This document shows positions 8,713 through 18,972 of a stretch of 64,000 nt of DNA, piece after piece. This stretch comes from Corynebacterium minutissimum (lineage in GTDB: Bacteria > Actinomycetota > Actinomycetes > Mycobacteriales > Mycobacteriaceae): positions 1,736,001 through 1,800,000 of the forward strand of contig NZ_CP069533.1 in the NCBI RefSeq assembly GCF_016889765.1, read 5' to 3'. Within the stretch, counting starts at the first letter, position 1. Each line of letters starts with the position of its first letter. Below the pieces are notes generated by a model, which made no database searches, was not told the origin of the DNA, and saw only the letters and a program-made list of their open reading frames with translations. A program made the position numbers and the translations under genes.

Positions 8713-8739
8713 CTAGCAGTCGCGCGGGTAGAGTGCTAG
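8713..8739 (+). promoter_or_regulatory. CIRCE operator (HrcA site) for groESL
   Basis: CTAGCAGTC, nine bases, GAGTGCTAG. This matches the CIRCE consensus TTAGCACTC-N9-GAGTGCTAA with exact spacing; the left arm has one internal change (G for C). It lies 118 bp before the groES ATG. HrcA repression with heat induction is the established mechanism for such sites. No groESL promoter could be assigned with confidence. Confidence 0.9.
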
Positions 8740-8856
8740 TCAGGTTGTTTTGACCCACAGTTGTTCACCCGCGACGACGGCTGTGCTGGGCTACCCACAA
8801 CCGGCACACGCGCGCTCATGTGGGCGCGCATTGAGAACACTTTGGAGGAAATCATC

Positions 8857-9150
8857 ATGGCAAACATCAAGCCGCTGGAGGACAAGGTCCTCGTCCAGAT
8901 CGTTGAAGCTGAGACCACCACTGCATCCGGCCTCGTCATCCCGGACTCCGCGAAGGAGAAGCCGCAGGAGGCCACCGTCGTAGCCGTCGGCCCGGGCCGC
9001 ACCAACGACAAGGGCGAGGTTGTTCCGGTTGGCGTCAACGAGGGTGACACCGTCATCTTCTCTAAGTACGGCGGCACCGAGCTGAAGTACGACGGCCAGG
9101 AGTACCTCCTGCTGTCCGCCCGTGACCTGCTTGCTGTCATCGAGAAGTAG
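8857..9150 (+). CDS. groES: Co-chaperonin GroES
   Basis: 10-kDa cap of the GroEL chaperonin; cytosolic. The 97-residue protein starts MANIKPLEDKVLVQ and has the mobile loop TTASGLVIPDSAKEKPQ (about 17-33) and the YLLLSARDLLAVIE C-terminus. The ATG at 8857 follows GGAGG at 8844-8848; an in-frame start 96 nt upstream gives a nonsense extension. It lies 12 bp ahead of groEL and is controlled by the CIRCE element at 8713. Confidence 0.98.
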   Translation: MANIKPLEDKVLVQIVEAETTTASGLVIPDSAKEKPQEATVVAVGPGRTNDKGEVVPVGVNEGDTVIFSKYGGTELKYDGQEYLLLSARDLLAVIEK

Positions 9151-9162
9151 GCGATTAACCCT

Positions 9163-10785
<1,623 letters not shown>

Positions 10786-10794
10786 ACCGTGCGC

Positions 10795-10816
10795 GTGGGA
10801 AGCAGGAGCTTCCCAC
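10795..10816 (+). repeat. Perfect 9-bp stem hairpin after groEL
   Basis: GTGGGAAGC, AGGA loop, GCTTCCCAC, 9 nt after the groEL stop and 14 nt before the main terminator. It may stabilise the 3' end of the groESL message. Confidence 0.6.
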
Positions 10817-10830
10817 AAAGCCGTAAGGAA

Positions 10831-10870
10831 GGCCCGCCACCCCGCAATGACGTGGGGCGGCGGGCCTTTT
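10831..10870 (+). terminator. Rho-independent terminator of groESL
   Basis: GGCCCGCCACCCCGC pairs with GTGGGGCGGCGGGCC across a short AATGAC loop (one mismatch) and is followed by TTTT at 10867-10870. Strong intrinsic terminator. Confidence 0.9.
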
Positions 10871-11148
10871 CGCCGCGTGTGGGCCGTGGTGCGCCCCACG
10901 CCTCGACGAGCCACGCGAGGACATCGAAACGTGGCGGACGCTTTCCGACGCCACCCTCATCCCCATCGAGCTCCACCGGCTCGGTCGGGCGCATGCGGAT
11001 CACATCGTCGCCCCTGGCCCCGGCGCAGGTTGTGCGGGAGGCGAGAGTGTCGCCGCGGGAGTTCTTAGACACGGGTAGGTTGACTGCCCGTCATCTGGCC
11101 CACGTTGCTTCTAGCCCAGCTCGAAGACGGCGCTTCGAGAGGGGGAGC
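10871..11148. other. Gene-poor stretch between groEL terminator and whcD
   Basis: No well-supported gene. A minus-strand frame (10782-11072, 96 codons, GTG start) exists but runs through the groESL terminator, has no ribosome binding site and no recognisable domain. A hairpin CTCGAAG-CGCCGT-CTTCGAG read on the minus strand (11120-11139) lies just after the whcD stop and could end its transcript, although no T run follows. Confidence 0.5.
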
Positions 11149-11448
11149 TTAGGCGCTGACGGTGGCGTGGGTACGACGCGAGCGCAGGGCCACCACGCGC
11201 TCGGACTCGCTCATGCCACCCCACACGCCGTAGGGCTCGCCGGAGGCCAGGGCATGCTCGCGGCACAGCTCGATGACCGGGCAGGTGTGGCAGATGGCCT
11301 TGGCGCGGTTCTCGCGCTGAGCGCGGGCGCGACCGCGCTCGCCGTCCGGGTGGTAGAACACGTCAGAGTTTTCTCCACGACATGCGCCCTGGAGCTGCCA
11401 ATCCCAAAAGTCCGCGTTCGGCCCGGGGAGCAGGAATGACTGAGACAC
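11149..11448 (-). CDS. whcD: WhiB-family iron-sulfur regulator, WhcD/WhiB3-like
   Basis: Small [4Fe-4S]-binding transcription regulator; WhiB proteins act by binding region 4 of a sigma factor. 99 residues. The four cluster cysteines are in GACRGEN and in CHTCPVIELC (C-x2-C-x5-C), followed by the turn GEPYGVWGGMSESER and a basic tail (RSRRTH) for DNA contact. Divergent from sigD, the same arrangement as whcD-sigD in C. glutamicum, on which the gene name rests. The ATG gives the usual MSQSFLLPGPNADFWDWQ start. Confidence 0.9.
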   Translation of the reverse strand: MSQSFLLPGPNADFWDWQLQGACRGENSDVFYHPDGERGRARAQRENRAKAICHTCPVIELCREHALASGEPYGVWGGMSESERVVALRSRRTHATVSA

Positions 11449-11795
11449 GTTCGATTCTCCTTCGTTGAAGATAGAGCGCCCGGACCTGAGGACACGGCTG
11501 CCACAGAAACCATGACTCCGTGAGTGCCGGGGTGAGACGAGAATGAAGTGTGACCGCCTTGGGTGAACGACACGTTACGTCTTGTTGACATTCAGGTATA
11601 ACAGTGTCGCTATCGCCGGTTTTGTACTGATTGACCTGCTGTTATGCTGAAAGTGAACGGTGTATGAACTTTTTCATGGTGGGATAAGAATGGGGAATAT
11701 GCCCGTCGTTTCGGGATTCAGCCCGTGGGTGTGACATGATATTCGTGCACAACGTGAAGAAATAAAGAGTAATACGGCAAGAAGAACAAGCAAGG
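11449..11795. other. Divergent whcD/sigD regulatory region
   Basis: 347 bp without a supported gene between the divergent whcD and sigD starts. It is more AT-rich than its flanks (for example around 11580-11790), consistent with promoters for both genes. I could not assign a convincing -35/-10 pair or sigma-D motif by eye. Confidence 0.6.
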
Positions 11796-12410
11796 ATGGC
11801 AGTGGCTACCAAAGCTACAGACGCGAACGATGCGGCAACGGCATCGAAGCGCGACAGCGATAAGGAATTGGCGGACCTCGTTCCGCTGGCTGTCGACGGT
11901 AGCCGCCGCGCCCTGCAGGACATCATGCGCATCATCCACCCGCAGGTCCTGCGCTATTGCCGCGCGCGCATCGGCGGCCACCGCCAACCCACGGCAGAGG
12001 ACGTGGCCCAGGAGATTTGCTTGGCCGTGGCGACGTCGATAAGCACGTACAAGGACAAAGGCCGCCCCTTTATGGCCTACGTGTACGGCATCGCCTCCCA
12101 CAAGGTCACCGACGCCCACCGCGCACTCAGCCGCGACCAGACCAACCCCACCGACGAGGTTCCCGAAGACGCGGCTGACGACGCCACCCCCGAAGAATCC
12201 GCGCTGGTCATGGACGGTAGTAACAGAGTGCGTGCGTTGCTCGATACGTTAAGTGACAAGGCCCGGGACATCATCATCTTGCGTGTGTTCGTAGGACTGT
12301 CGGCAGAGGAAACCGCTGAGATTGTGGAATCAACCCCTGGCGCAGTCCGCGTGGCACAGCATCGTGCGCTGGCGCAATTGCGCACGTCTCTCGATTCGCG
12401 CGCGGACTGA
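11796..12410 (+). CDS. sigD: ECF RNA polymerase sigma factor SigD
   Basis: Alternative sigma factor; in corynebacteria and mycobacteria SigD controls cell-envelope (mycomembrane) genes. 204 residues with region 2 (ALQDIMRIIHPQVLRYCRARI through AEDVAQEICLAVATSI, about 35-85, then AYVYGIASHKVTDAHR) and region 4 (LSDKARDIIILRVFVGLSAEETAEIVESTPGAVRVAQHRAL, about 145-190). Followed 68 bp later by its anti-sigma gene and divergent from whcD, as in C. glutamicum. The ATG follows AAGCAAGG. Confidence 0.94.
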   Translation: MAVATKATDANDAATASKRDSDKELADLVPLAVDGSRRALQDIMRIIHPQVLRYCRARIGGHRQPTAEDVAQEICLAVATSISTYKDKGRPFMAYVYGIASHKVTDAHRALSRDQTNPTDEVPEDAADDATPEESALVMDGSNRVRALLDTLSDKARDIIILRVFVGLSAEETAEIVESTPGAVRVAQHRALAQLRTSLDSRAD

Positions 12411-12478
12411 GATAACTGAGATATCGGCACTTGGCACGGACAATTAAACACATTCTCTATCAAGGAAGGGAGGACATC

Positions 12479-13321
12479 ATGGCAAAGAAGGACCAGGTTC
12501 AGCTGGGCGTCGCTGAGCAGCTGCAGCCCTTAGTTGACGATGATGCATTCCTCACCAGTCTCTCCGAAGGCAGTGACCCCACGGGCGGCGATGATGAGCT
12601 AGCGGGACTTCTGTTGGAGCTGCGTGGCGACGTCGAGAAGCAGATGCCTCCGGCTCCGCTTATCGAAGGCGCGGACGAAGAACCTGCCGTTATCTCCCTG
12701 GCTTCTGCGCGCCGCCGCCGTCGCAGCAAGCCGCTCATGCACGGCCTCATCGGTGCGGCTGCGGCAACGTTGCTCATCGCCGGCTCTGGTGCGGTGATCG
12801 TTAATGCTGGCCCGGGTTCCCCGCTCTACGGCGTTAATCAATCTCTTTTCGGTGCGCAAGATCAGGAAGTCTCCGTCGTGGAGCTGGCCGGCACGCTCGA
12901 TGAAATGGAAAAGCGCTCGGCTCAAGGAGACATGGACGGTACCCGCCAGCTGCTGGAAGAAGCCCGCAAGATGGTGGACCAAGCCAAGCAGGAACGTGCA
13001 GAGCAGCCCGAGAGCCCGGCTAAGCCGCAGCCTCGCGCCACGGTGACGACAACGCACACCGTGGAGAAACCCGCCCCGACGGAAGAGGAGCAGCCGCCGC
13101 AGGAGCCAGTGACCGTAACCCAGACCCAGACTGCGGTCTCTACCGTCGTGGTCACGAGCACGGTCTCCGTAGGCAACCCGCTGAACCCACCGGCGCAGAA
13201 CTACCCGGAGCCCGCTGAACCGGGCGGTGGCGAACAAGCCCCGCAGCAGCCGGCGCCGGATACGGCACCCGAGGACGCACCAGAGGGCAACGGCCTCCCG
13301 CCGGCACAGTTCCAGCAGTAA
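12479..13321 (+). CDS. rsdA: Anti-sigma-D factor RsdA
   Basis: Membrane-anchored inhibitor of SigD. 280 residues from the ATG at 12479 (MAKKDQVQLGV), preceded by GGAAGGGAGG; an in-frame ATG at 12431 has no such site. Cytoplasmic N-terminal domain (about 1-78) binds sigma, one membrane helix (about 82-103, LIGAAAATLLIAGSGAVIV), then an extracytoplasmic Pro/Thr/Glu-rich tail with long TVTTTHTVE- and PQEPVTVTQTQT-like low-complexity stretches to residue 280. Release of SigD is known to need proteolysis of RsdA. A bidirectional terminator follows. Confidence 0.9.
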   Translation: MAKKDQVQLGVAEQLQPLVDDDAFLTSLSEGSDPTGGDDELAGLLLELRGDVEKQMPPAPLIEGADEEPAVISLASARRRRRSKPLMHGLIGAAAATLLIAGSGAVIVNAGPGSPLYGVNQSLFGAQDQEVSVVELAGTLDEMEKRSAQGDMDGTRQLLEEARKMVDQAKQERAEQPESPAKPQPRATVTTTHTVEKPAPTEEEQPPQEPVTVTQTQTAVSTVVVTSTVSVGNPLNPPAQNYPEPAEPGGGEQAPQQPAPDTAPEDAPEGNGLPPAQFQQ

Positions 13322-13328
13322 AACAACA

Positions 13329-13374
13329 AAAAGAACCTCTTCCCCGCACGCCATTGGGGGAGAGGTTCTTTTTA
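13329..13374. terminator. Bidirectional intrinsic terminator
   Basis: AAAGAACCTCT-TCCCC pairs with GGGGG-AGAGGTTCTTT; T run on the plus strand (13369-13373) and A run (13328-13332) giving a T run on the minus strand. Serves rsdA and the convergent DUF5319 gene. Confidence 0.92.
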
Positions 13375-13390
13375 GGTGTCCAACCGCGGG

Positions 13391-13765
13391 CTAGTAGCGC
13401 GAATCCATACCGTCGAGATAGCCCACCGCATAATCCCACGGCACATACCGCGCCGGGTCCGGCTCCGCGCCCGGCTCATGGACCGGTGCCAGCTGGCCCT
13501 GGAGAGTGGCCTGCATATTGGCGGCCAAGATGTGCCACTCGTAGAAGTGGTTTTCCTCGCAGTCTTCGCAGAAGAAGAAAATGCCGTCGATGCCGCGCGG
13601 GCTTAAGACACGCGCAAACTCCTGGACCATGGCGAGATCATGAATGACGCCGAGGCGGTCCTCTTCGGACAGCGGTTCGACGTGGTCCTCTTCCTCGAGG
13701 AAAGAAGCCGGGTCGTTCGGATCGTCCGCGAAAGGATCGCGGGGCATGTTGGCGAAAAAGTTCAC
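13391..13765 (-). CDS. DUF5319 family protein
   Basis: Actinobacterial protein of unknown function, 124 residues from the chosen GTG at 13765 (reads MNFFANMPRDPFADDP, the usual family start); the frame stays open to 13801 and an ATG at 13747 is also possible. Acidic N-terminus, then GIDGIFFFCEDCEENHFYEWHI with a CxxC pair that could bind metal, and a YVPWDYAVGYLDG C-terminus. Sits between rsdA and guaB as in related corynebacteria. Confidence 0.85.
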   Translation of the reverse strand: MNFFANMPRDPFADDPNDPASFLEEEDHVEPLSEEDRLGVIHDLAMVQEFARVLSPRGIDGIFFFCEDCEENHFYEWHILAANMQATLQGQLAPVHEPGAEPDPARYVPWDYAVGYLDGMDSRY

Positions 13766-13901
13766 GTCTGCGAGCCTATTGACTCTGCGGCCGCATAGCA
13801 ATTCTCTTGCGTGGGTACGGCTACCACTATGGGCTGCACACGCACTACAGTGAGGATCACCGCATACAACTATTCGGTCAGTTTAGGAGAGCTTTACCCT
13901 C

Positions 13902-15416
13902 ATGAGCCACGTCCACACCGGCGGAGACAACCCCGACAAGATTGCACTCTACGGCCTCACGTTCGATGACGTTTTGTTGCTTCCGGCAGAATCCAACGTC
14001 GTTCCCTCCGAGGTGGATACCTCGGCGCAGTTCACCCGCAACATTCGCCTCGGCGTGCCGCTGGCCTCCGCTGCGATGGATACGGTGACCGAGGCCCGCA
14101 TGGCCATCGGCATGGCCCGCCAGGGCGGCATCGGCGTGCTCCACCGCAACCTGTCCGCTGAGGACCAGGCGCAACAGGTCGAGATTGTGAAGCGCTCCGA
14201 ATCCGGCATGGTCACCGATCCCGTGACTGCCACCCCGGACATGACTATCGACGAAATCGATACGCTGTGCGCGCGGTACCGGATTTCGGGACTGCCGGTC
14301 GTCGATAAGCAGGGCGTCCTCGTGGGTATCTGCACCAACCGTGACATGCGCTTCGAGCCGGATTTCTCCCGCACCGTCTCTGAGATTATGACGCCGATGC
14401 CGCTGGTTGTGGCCAAGGAAGGTGTCAGCAAGGACGAGGCGCTGGCGCTGCTGTCCGCTAATAAGGTGGAGAAGCTTCCTATCGTCGATGATGGCAACAA
14501 GCTCGTCGGCCTCATCACCGTCAAGGACTTTGTCAAGACCGAGCAGTTCCCCAATGCTTCCAAGGACAGCTCTGGGCGCCTGCTCGTGGCGGCGGGTATC
14601 GGTACCGGCGAGGAGTCCTACCAGCGCGCGGGCCAGCTTGTCGACGCCTCCGTGGACGTCCTCGTCGTCGACTCTGCCCACGCCCACAACAACCGCGTGC
14701 TCGAGATGGTCTCCCGCGTGCAGAAGGACTTCGGTGACCGCGTCGACGTCATCGGCGGCAACCTAGCCACCCGTGCTGCCGCCCGCGACATGATTGAGGC
14801 CGGCGCGGATGCCATCAAGGTCGGTATCGGCCCCGGCTCTATCTGTACTACCCGCGTCGTGGCGGGCGTGGGCGCGCCGCAGATTACCGCCATTATGGAA
14901 GCCGCCTCCGCAGCTGGTCCGGCGGGCGTGCCGGTCATCGCGGATGGCGGTATGCAGTACTCCGGCGATATCGCCAAGGCCCTCGCGGCCGGCGCGGATG
15001 CGGTCATGCTGGGCTCTATGCTCGCGGGCACTACCGAGTCCCCGGGCGATATCGTCGTGGTTCAGGGCAAGCAGTACAAGCGCTACCGCGGCATGGGCTC
15101 GATGGGCGCGATGCAGGGCCGCGGGCTCACAGGCGAGAAGCGCTCCTACTCTAAGGACCGCTACTTCCAGGCAGATGTGCGCAGCGAGGACAAGCTGGTG
15201 CCGGAAGGCGTGGAGGGCCGCGTGCCGTTCCGCGGTGACATTGATGCCATAGTTCACCAGATTGTCGGCGGCCTGCGTGCCTCCATGGGCTACACCGGTT
15301 CCGCCACCTTGGCCGAGCTGAAGACCAAGCAGTTTGTCCAAATCACCGCTGCAGGACTCAAGGAATCTCACCCGCACCACCTTCAGCAGATCGTCGAAGC
15401 TCCGAACTACCGTTAA
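13902..15416 (+). CDS. guaB: Inosine-5'-monophosphate dehydrogenase
   Basis: Oxidises IMP to XMP, the committed step to GMP. 504 residues. TIM-barrel catalytic domain interrupted by two CBS domains (about 115-225, from VTDPVTATPDMTIDE to VGLITVKDF). The catalytic Cys lies in GPGSICTTRVVAG (about 305-317) and the flap holds RGMGSMGAMQGR. AGGAG precedes the ATG. Followed 9 bp later by the paralogue guaB3, with guaA further on, so the whole branch to GMP is local. Confidence 0.98.
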   Translation: MSHVHTGGDNPDKIALYGLTFDDVLLLPAESNVVPSEVDTSAQFTRNIRLGVPLASAAMDTVTEARMAIGMARQGGIGVLHRNLSAEDQAQQVEIVKRSESGMVTDPVTATPDMTIDEIDTLCARYRISGLPVVDKQGVLVGICTNRDMRFEPDFSRTVSEIMTPMPLVVAKEGVSKDEALALLSANKVEKLPIVDDGNKLVGLITVKDFVKTEQFPNASKDSSGRLLVAAGIGTGEESYQRAGQLVDASVDVLVVDSAHAHNNRVLEMVSRVQKDFGDRVDVIGGNLATRAAARDMIEAGADAIKVGIGPGSICTTRVVAGVGAPQITAIMEAASAAGPAGVPVIADGGMQYSGDIAKALAAGADAVMLGSMLAGTTESPGDIVVVQGKQYKRYRGMGSMGAMQGRGLTGEKRSYSKDRYFQADVRSEDKLVPEGVEGRVPFRGDIDAIVHQIVGGLRASMGYTGSATLAELKTKQFVQITAAGLKESHPHHLQQIVEAPNYR

Positions 15417-15425
15417 GGACCCAAT

Positions 15426-16568
15426 ATGCGCGATTACGTAGAAATTGGCGTCGGCCGCGAGGCACGCCGCACCTATGACCTCAGCCAGGTTTCCCTGGTG
15501 CCCACTCGTCGTACGCGTTCCTCCAAGGACGTGGACACGTCCTGGAACATTGACGCCTACACCTTCGACGTTCCGTTCGTCTCGGCGCCGACTGATGCTC
15601 TTGCCACTCCCGAGTTTGTCATTGAGATGGGCAAGCAGGGAGGCCTTGGTGTCATCAACGCAGAGGGCCTGTGGGGCCGTCACGAGGACTTGGAGGGCGC
15701 GATTGCCCGCGTGACGGAGAACTTCGGCGACCTGTCTACGCTGCAGGAGCTGCATGCCGCGCCCCTCAATGAAGAACTGCTGGCCGAGCGCATCGCGCAG
15801 GTGCGCGATTCCGGAGTGACCGTGGCCGTGCGCGTGTCCCCGCAGCGCGCTCGCGAGTTGGCGCCCGTGGTCATTAAGGCCGGCGCGGAGCTGCTGTTCA
15901 TCCACGGCACCCTGATTTCCGCCGAGCACGTGCAGACCGGCGGCGAGCCGCTCAACCTCAAGGAATTCATCGGTTCGCTGGACACCCCAGTTATTGCTGG
16001 TGGCGTGGCGGATTACACCACGGCCCTGCACCTTATGCGTGCGGGCGCGGCCGGCATCATCGTCGGCTCCGGTGTGAACACTAACCCGGAGACGCTCGGC
16101 ATTGATATCCCGATGGCGACCACCATCGCAGACGTTGCGGCCGCTCGCCGCGATTACCTGGATGAAACCGGGGGCCGCTACGTGCATGTGCTTGCCGACG
16201 GCGACATCCACACCTCCGCAGACATCGCCAAGGCCATTGCTTGTGGCGCCGATGGCGTCGTTCTGGGTCCGGTCCTCGCGCGTGCGGCGGAGGCAGGCGG
16301 TAAGGGCTGGTACTGGCCGTCGACGGCCGGCCACCCGCGTTTCCCGCGCGGCGTCATCGAGCCGGTTGGCGTGGCTGGCACCCTCCTCGGCGCTGCCGAC
16401 GACGAGGATGCCCCAGCGGGATCGCCGTCCCTCGAGGTCGTCGTGCATGGCCCATCCAATGAGCCACTGGGTGAGCTCAACCTCGTCGGTGGCCTCAAGC
16501 GTGCCATGGCCAAGTGCGGCTACACGGACCTGAAGTCCTTCCAGAAGGTGGGCCTGGCCGTCCGTTAA
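15426..16568 (+). CDS. guaB3: GuaB3 family IMP dehydrogenase-like protein
   Basis: 380-residue IMPDH-related TIM barrel without CBS domains, found next to guaB in actinobacteria. Barrel motifs are kept (VPFVSAPTDALATPEFV, QGGLGVINAEG, ADGDIHTSADIAKAIACGADGVVLG) but the catalytic-Cys loop of guaB (GPGSICTTR) is replaced by GSGVNTNPETLG, with no Cys. So the same reaction cannot be assumed; a different nucleotide oxidoreductase activity or a regulatory role is possible. Cotranscribed with guaB. Its stop overlaps the stop of the convergent pseudogene. Confidence 0.9.
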   Translation: MRDYVEIGVGREARRTYDLSQVSLVPTRRTRSSKDVDTSWNIDAYTFDVPFVSAPTDALATPEFVIEMGKQGGLGVINAEGLWGRHEDLEGAIARVTENFGDLSTLQELHAAPLNEELLAERIAQVRDSGVTVAVRVSPQRARELAPVVIKAGAELLFIHGTLISAEHVQTGGEPLNLKEFIGSLDTPVIAGGVADYTTALHLMRAGAAGIIVGSGVNTNPETLGIDIPMATTIADVAAARRDYLDETGGRYVHVLADGDIHTSADIAKAIACGADGVVLGPVLARAAEAGGKGWYWPSTAGHPRFPRGVIEPVGVAGTLLGAADDEDAPAGSPSLEVVVHGPSNEPLGELNLVGGLKRAMAKCGYTDLKSFQKVGLAVR

Positions 16569-17346
16569 TTCTGCGGGCGGCGGAAGCGCCACGGGGCTCG
16601 GGGGCGGCGCGGGCGCAGTGCAATTGTGCGGAAAATGATGTGCCCGCGCGCCGGCACCATCGTTTGGACAACCGATGCCAACACCACCAAGGCAATGGCC
16701 GTGAGCTTTAGCGCGGTCACGCCCGGGGATAGGAGGAGCCAGCCGAAGAAGGCGGCGAACACCGGCTCGAGGGCGATGAGGATGGAAAACACATTGGGGG
16801 CAAGGCGCTTGAGAGCGATGAACTCGAGTGAGTAGGGGATAAGTGATGCCAGCACGCCCGTTCCCAACGCCACGAACAGCAACCACGGATCGCTGACCAG
16901 CACTAGCGCGCCGCGCGGGTTGAGCGGCTCTCCGGTCAACGAGTCCACGCCCAGTAGGGCCATGCCGATGAGGGCGAGGGTGACGCAGGTGGCGTCGCGA
17001 AGCGACCGCGACAGCACCGCCGCTAACAGCAACGGGCCCACGAACTCAATGGTTACCGCGGGGCCTAGCGGAACCACGCGTAGAAGAAGCCATTCATCAA
17101 CCCCAATGACACGCCAAACAGCGCAGCCGAAATCCACTTTTAACGGTTCCACGTGTGCGCTTTTGGACGCGCGATGAGCAACAGGATTGCCGAGGCTACC
17201 AGCAAACGCATCGACGCCGTTCCCCACGTTCCTGCATGAGGAAAGAGCTAGATGGCTAGGCTCGCGCCCAGCTGCAGCGAGATGCATGAGCCAATGACGC
17301 ACAGGATAGCGAGCGGGCTATTGTCCTACATTCCCTCGACATTCAC
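16565..17346 (-). pseudogene. Decayed EamA/DMT-family permease (RhtA-like)
   Basis: The C-terminal two thirds (from about 17085 down, PLGPAVTIEFVGPLLLAAVL to PVFAAFFGWLLLSPG) is an EamA transporter half with several helices. The missing N-terminal half is in another frame upstream: SPLAILCVIGSCISLQLGAS, HAGTWGTASMRLLVASAILL and SAALFGVSLGLMNGFFYA, broken by stops at 17326-17328 (TAG), 17248-17250 (TAG) and 17140-17142 (TAA), then a frameshifting deletion near 17075-17085. Corynebacteria commonly carry a DMT permease at this locus. The continuous frame 16565-17302 is open but its first part is out of phase. The original start, near 17346, is uncertain. Confidence 0.88.
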
Positions 17347-17372
17347 TGCGAAAGGAGCACTGCGTTAAACTG

Positions 17373-18941
17373 GTGGCCGTGACTACCCCAAATACAACCC
17401 CGCGTCCTGTCCTCGTGGTGGACTTTGGCGCCCAGTACGCGCAGCTCATCGCCCGGCGCGTACGTGAGGCCAACATCTACTCCGAGGTTGTCCCAAACTC
17501 TGCGTCGGTAGAAGACATCAAAGCCAAAAACCCGGCTGCGCTGATTCTTTCCGGCGGGCCGTCGTCGGTGTATGCCGACGGCGCCCCAGCGCTGAAGCCG
17601 GAGCTGCTCGAGCTCGGCATTCCGGTCTTTGGTATCTGCTACGGCTTCCAGTCCATGACTCGCGTCCTCGGTGGCACCGTGGCCGCCACCGGTGCTCGCG
17701 AGTACGGCCGCACGGACATGACCGTGTCCGGCGGCGTGCTGCATAAGGGCCTGGAGGAAACCCACAAGGTATGGATGTCCCACGGCGATTCGGTCTCTGA
17801 AGCTCCGGAGGGCTTCGAAGTGACTGCCTCTTCCGATGGTGCGCCTGTGGCCGCTATGGAGTGCTTGTCCAAGAAGATGGCAGGCGTGCAGTACCACCCG
17901 GAGGTCCTGCACTCGCCGCACGGCCAGGAGGTACTCACCCGCTTCCTTACTGAGGTGGCTGGTCTGGAACAGAACTGGACTGCTGAGAACATTGCGGAGC
18001 GCCTCATCGAGGATGTGCGTGAGCAGATCGGTGAGGAAGGCCGCGCGATTTGTGCCCTGTCCGGCGGCGTGGATTCCGCCGTGGCCGCCGCGCTGGTGCA
18101 GCGCGCCATCGGTGACCGTTTGACCTGTGTCTTCGTCGACCACGGCCTGCTGCGCGCGGGCGAGCGTGAGCAGGTGGAGAAGGACTTCGTGGCGTCGACT
18201 GGCGCGAAGCTCATCACCGCTGATGAGCGCGAGGCTTTCCTTTCCAAGCTGGCTGGTGTGACCGAGCCGGAGGCTAAGCGTAAGGCCATCGGTGCGGAGT
18301 TCATCCGCTCCTTCGAGCGCGCCGTCGACCAGGCGCTGGACGGCCAGGATGCCGCCTTCTTGGTGCAGGGCACGCTCTACCCGGACGTGGTGGAGTCTGG
18401 CGGCGGTGACGGTACCGCGAACATTAAGTCCCATCACAACGTGGGCGGCCTGCCTGACGACGTCGAGTTCGAGCTCGTCGAGCCGCTGCGCCTGCTCTTC
18501 AAGGACGAGGTTCGTGCGGTTGGCCGTGAACTGGGCCTGCCGGAAGAAATCGTGGCGCGTCAGCCTTTCCCGGGCCCGGGCCTGGGCATCCGCATCATTG
18601 GTGAGGTCACCGAGGAGCGTCTTGAGACCTTGCGTCAGGCAGACCTCATCGCGCGTACTGAGCTGACCAACGCTGGCCTGGATGGCGAGATTTGGCAGTG
18701 CCCGGTGGTGCTGCTTGCCGACGTCCGCTCGGTCGGCGTCCAAGGCGATGGCCGCACCTACGGCCACCCAATCGTCCTGCGCCCGGTGTCCTCCGAGGAT
18801 GCGATGACCGCGGACTGGACCCGCCTGCCGTACGACGTGCTGGAGAAAATCTCCACCCGTATTACCAACGAGGTCAAGGATGTTAACCGAGTCGTGCTCG
18901 ACGTGACGTCGAAGCCGCCGGGAACGATTGAGTGGGAGTAA
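17373..18941 (+). CDS. guaA: GMP synthase (glutamine-hydrolysing)
   Basis: Aminates XMP to GMP. 522 residues: class I glutamine amidotransferase domain (about 10-200; Cys in VFGICYGFQSM, His-Glu in GVQYHPEVLHS), ATP-pyrophosphatase domain with P-loop SGGVDSAVAAAL (about 228-239), and the C-terminal dimerisation domain (FPGPGLGIRI, DVTSKPPGTIEWE). Start is GTG at 17373 or GTG at 17379; AAAGGAG (17351-17357) is rather far from both. Completes the guaB-guaB3-guaA set. Confidence 0.98.
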   Translation: MAVTTPNTTPRPVLVVDFGAQYAQLIARRVREANIYSEVVPNSASVEDIKAKNPAALILSGGPSSVYADGAPALKPELLELGIPVFGICYGFQSMTRVLGGTVAATGAREYGRTDMTVSGGVLHKGLEETHKVWMSHGDSVSEAPEGFEVTASSDGAPVAAMECLSKKMAGVQYHPEVLHSPHGQEVLTRFLTEVAGLEQNWTAENIAERLIEDVREQIGEEGRAICALSGGVDSAVAAALVQRAIGDRLTCVFVDHGLLRAGEREQVEKDFVASTGAKLITADEREAFLSKLAGVTEPEAKRKAIGAEFIRSFERAVDQALDGQDAAFLVQGTLYPDVVESGGGDGTANIKSHHNVGGLPDDVEFELVEPLRLLFKDEVRAVGRELGLPEEIVARQPFPGPGLGIRIIGEVTEERLETLRQADLIARTELTNAGLDGEIWQCPVVLLADVRSVGVQGDGRTYGHPIVLRPVSSEDAMTADWTRLPYDVLEKISTRITNEVKDVNRVVLDVTSKPPGTIEWE

Positions 18942-18972
18942 ACGCGTGGGGATAAAAATCCCTCGCAGATGT

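Noticed and set aside
14763..16886. 707-codon minus-strand frame across guaB and guaB3
   Set aside because: Same kind of antisense artefact; both plus-strand genes are certain.
16565..17302. Continuous 245-codon frame as an intact transporter
   Set aside because: Its first 75 or so residues are not transporter-like; the true N-terminal half lies in another frame with stops, so it is listed as a pseudogene.
17343..18767. 474-codon minus-strand frame across guaA
   Set aside because: Antisense to the certain guaA gene, low-complexity product.
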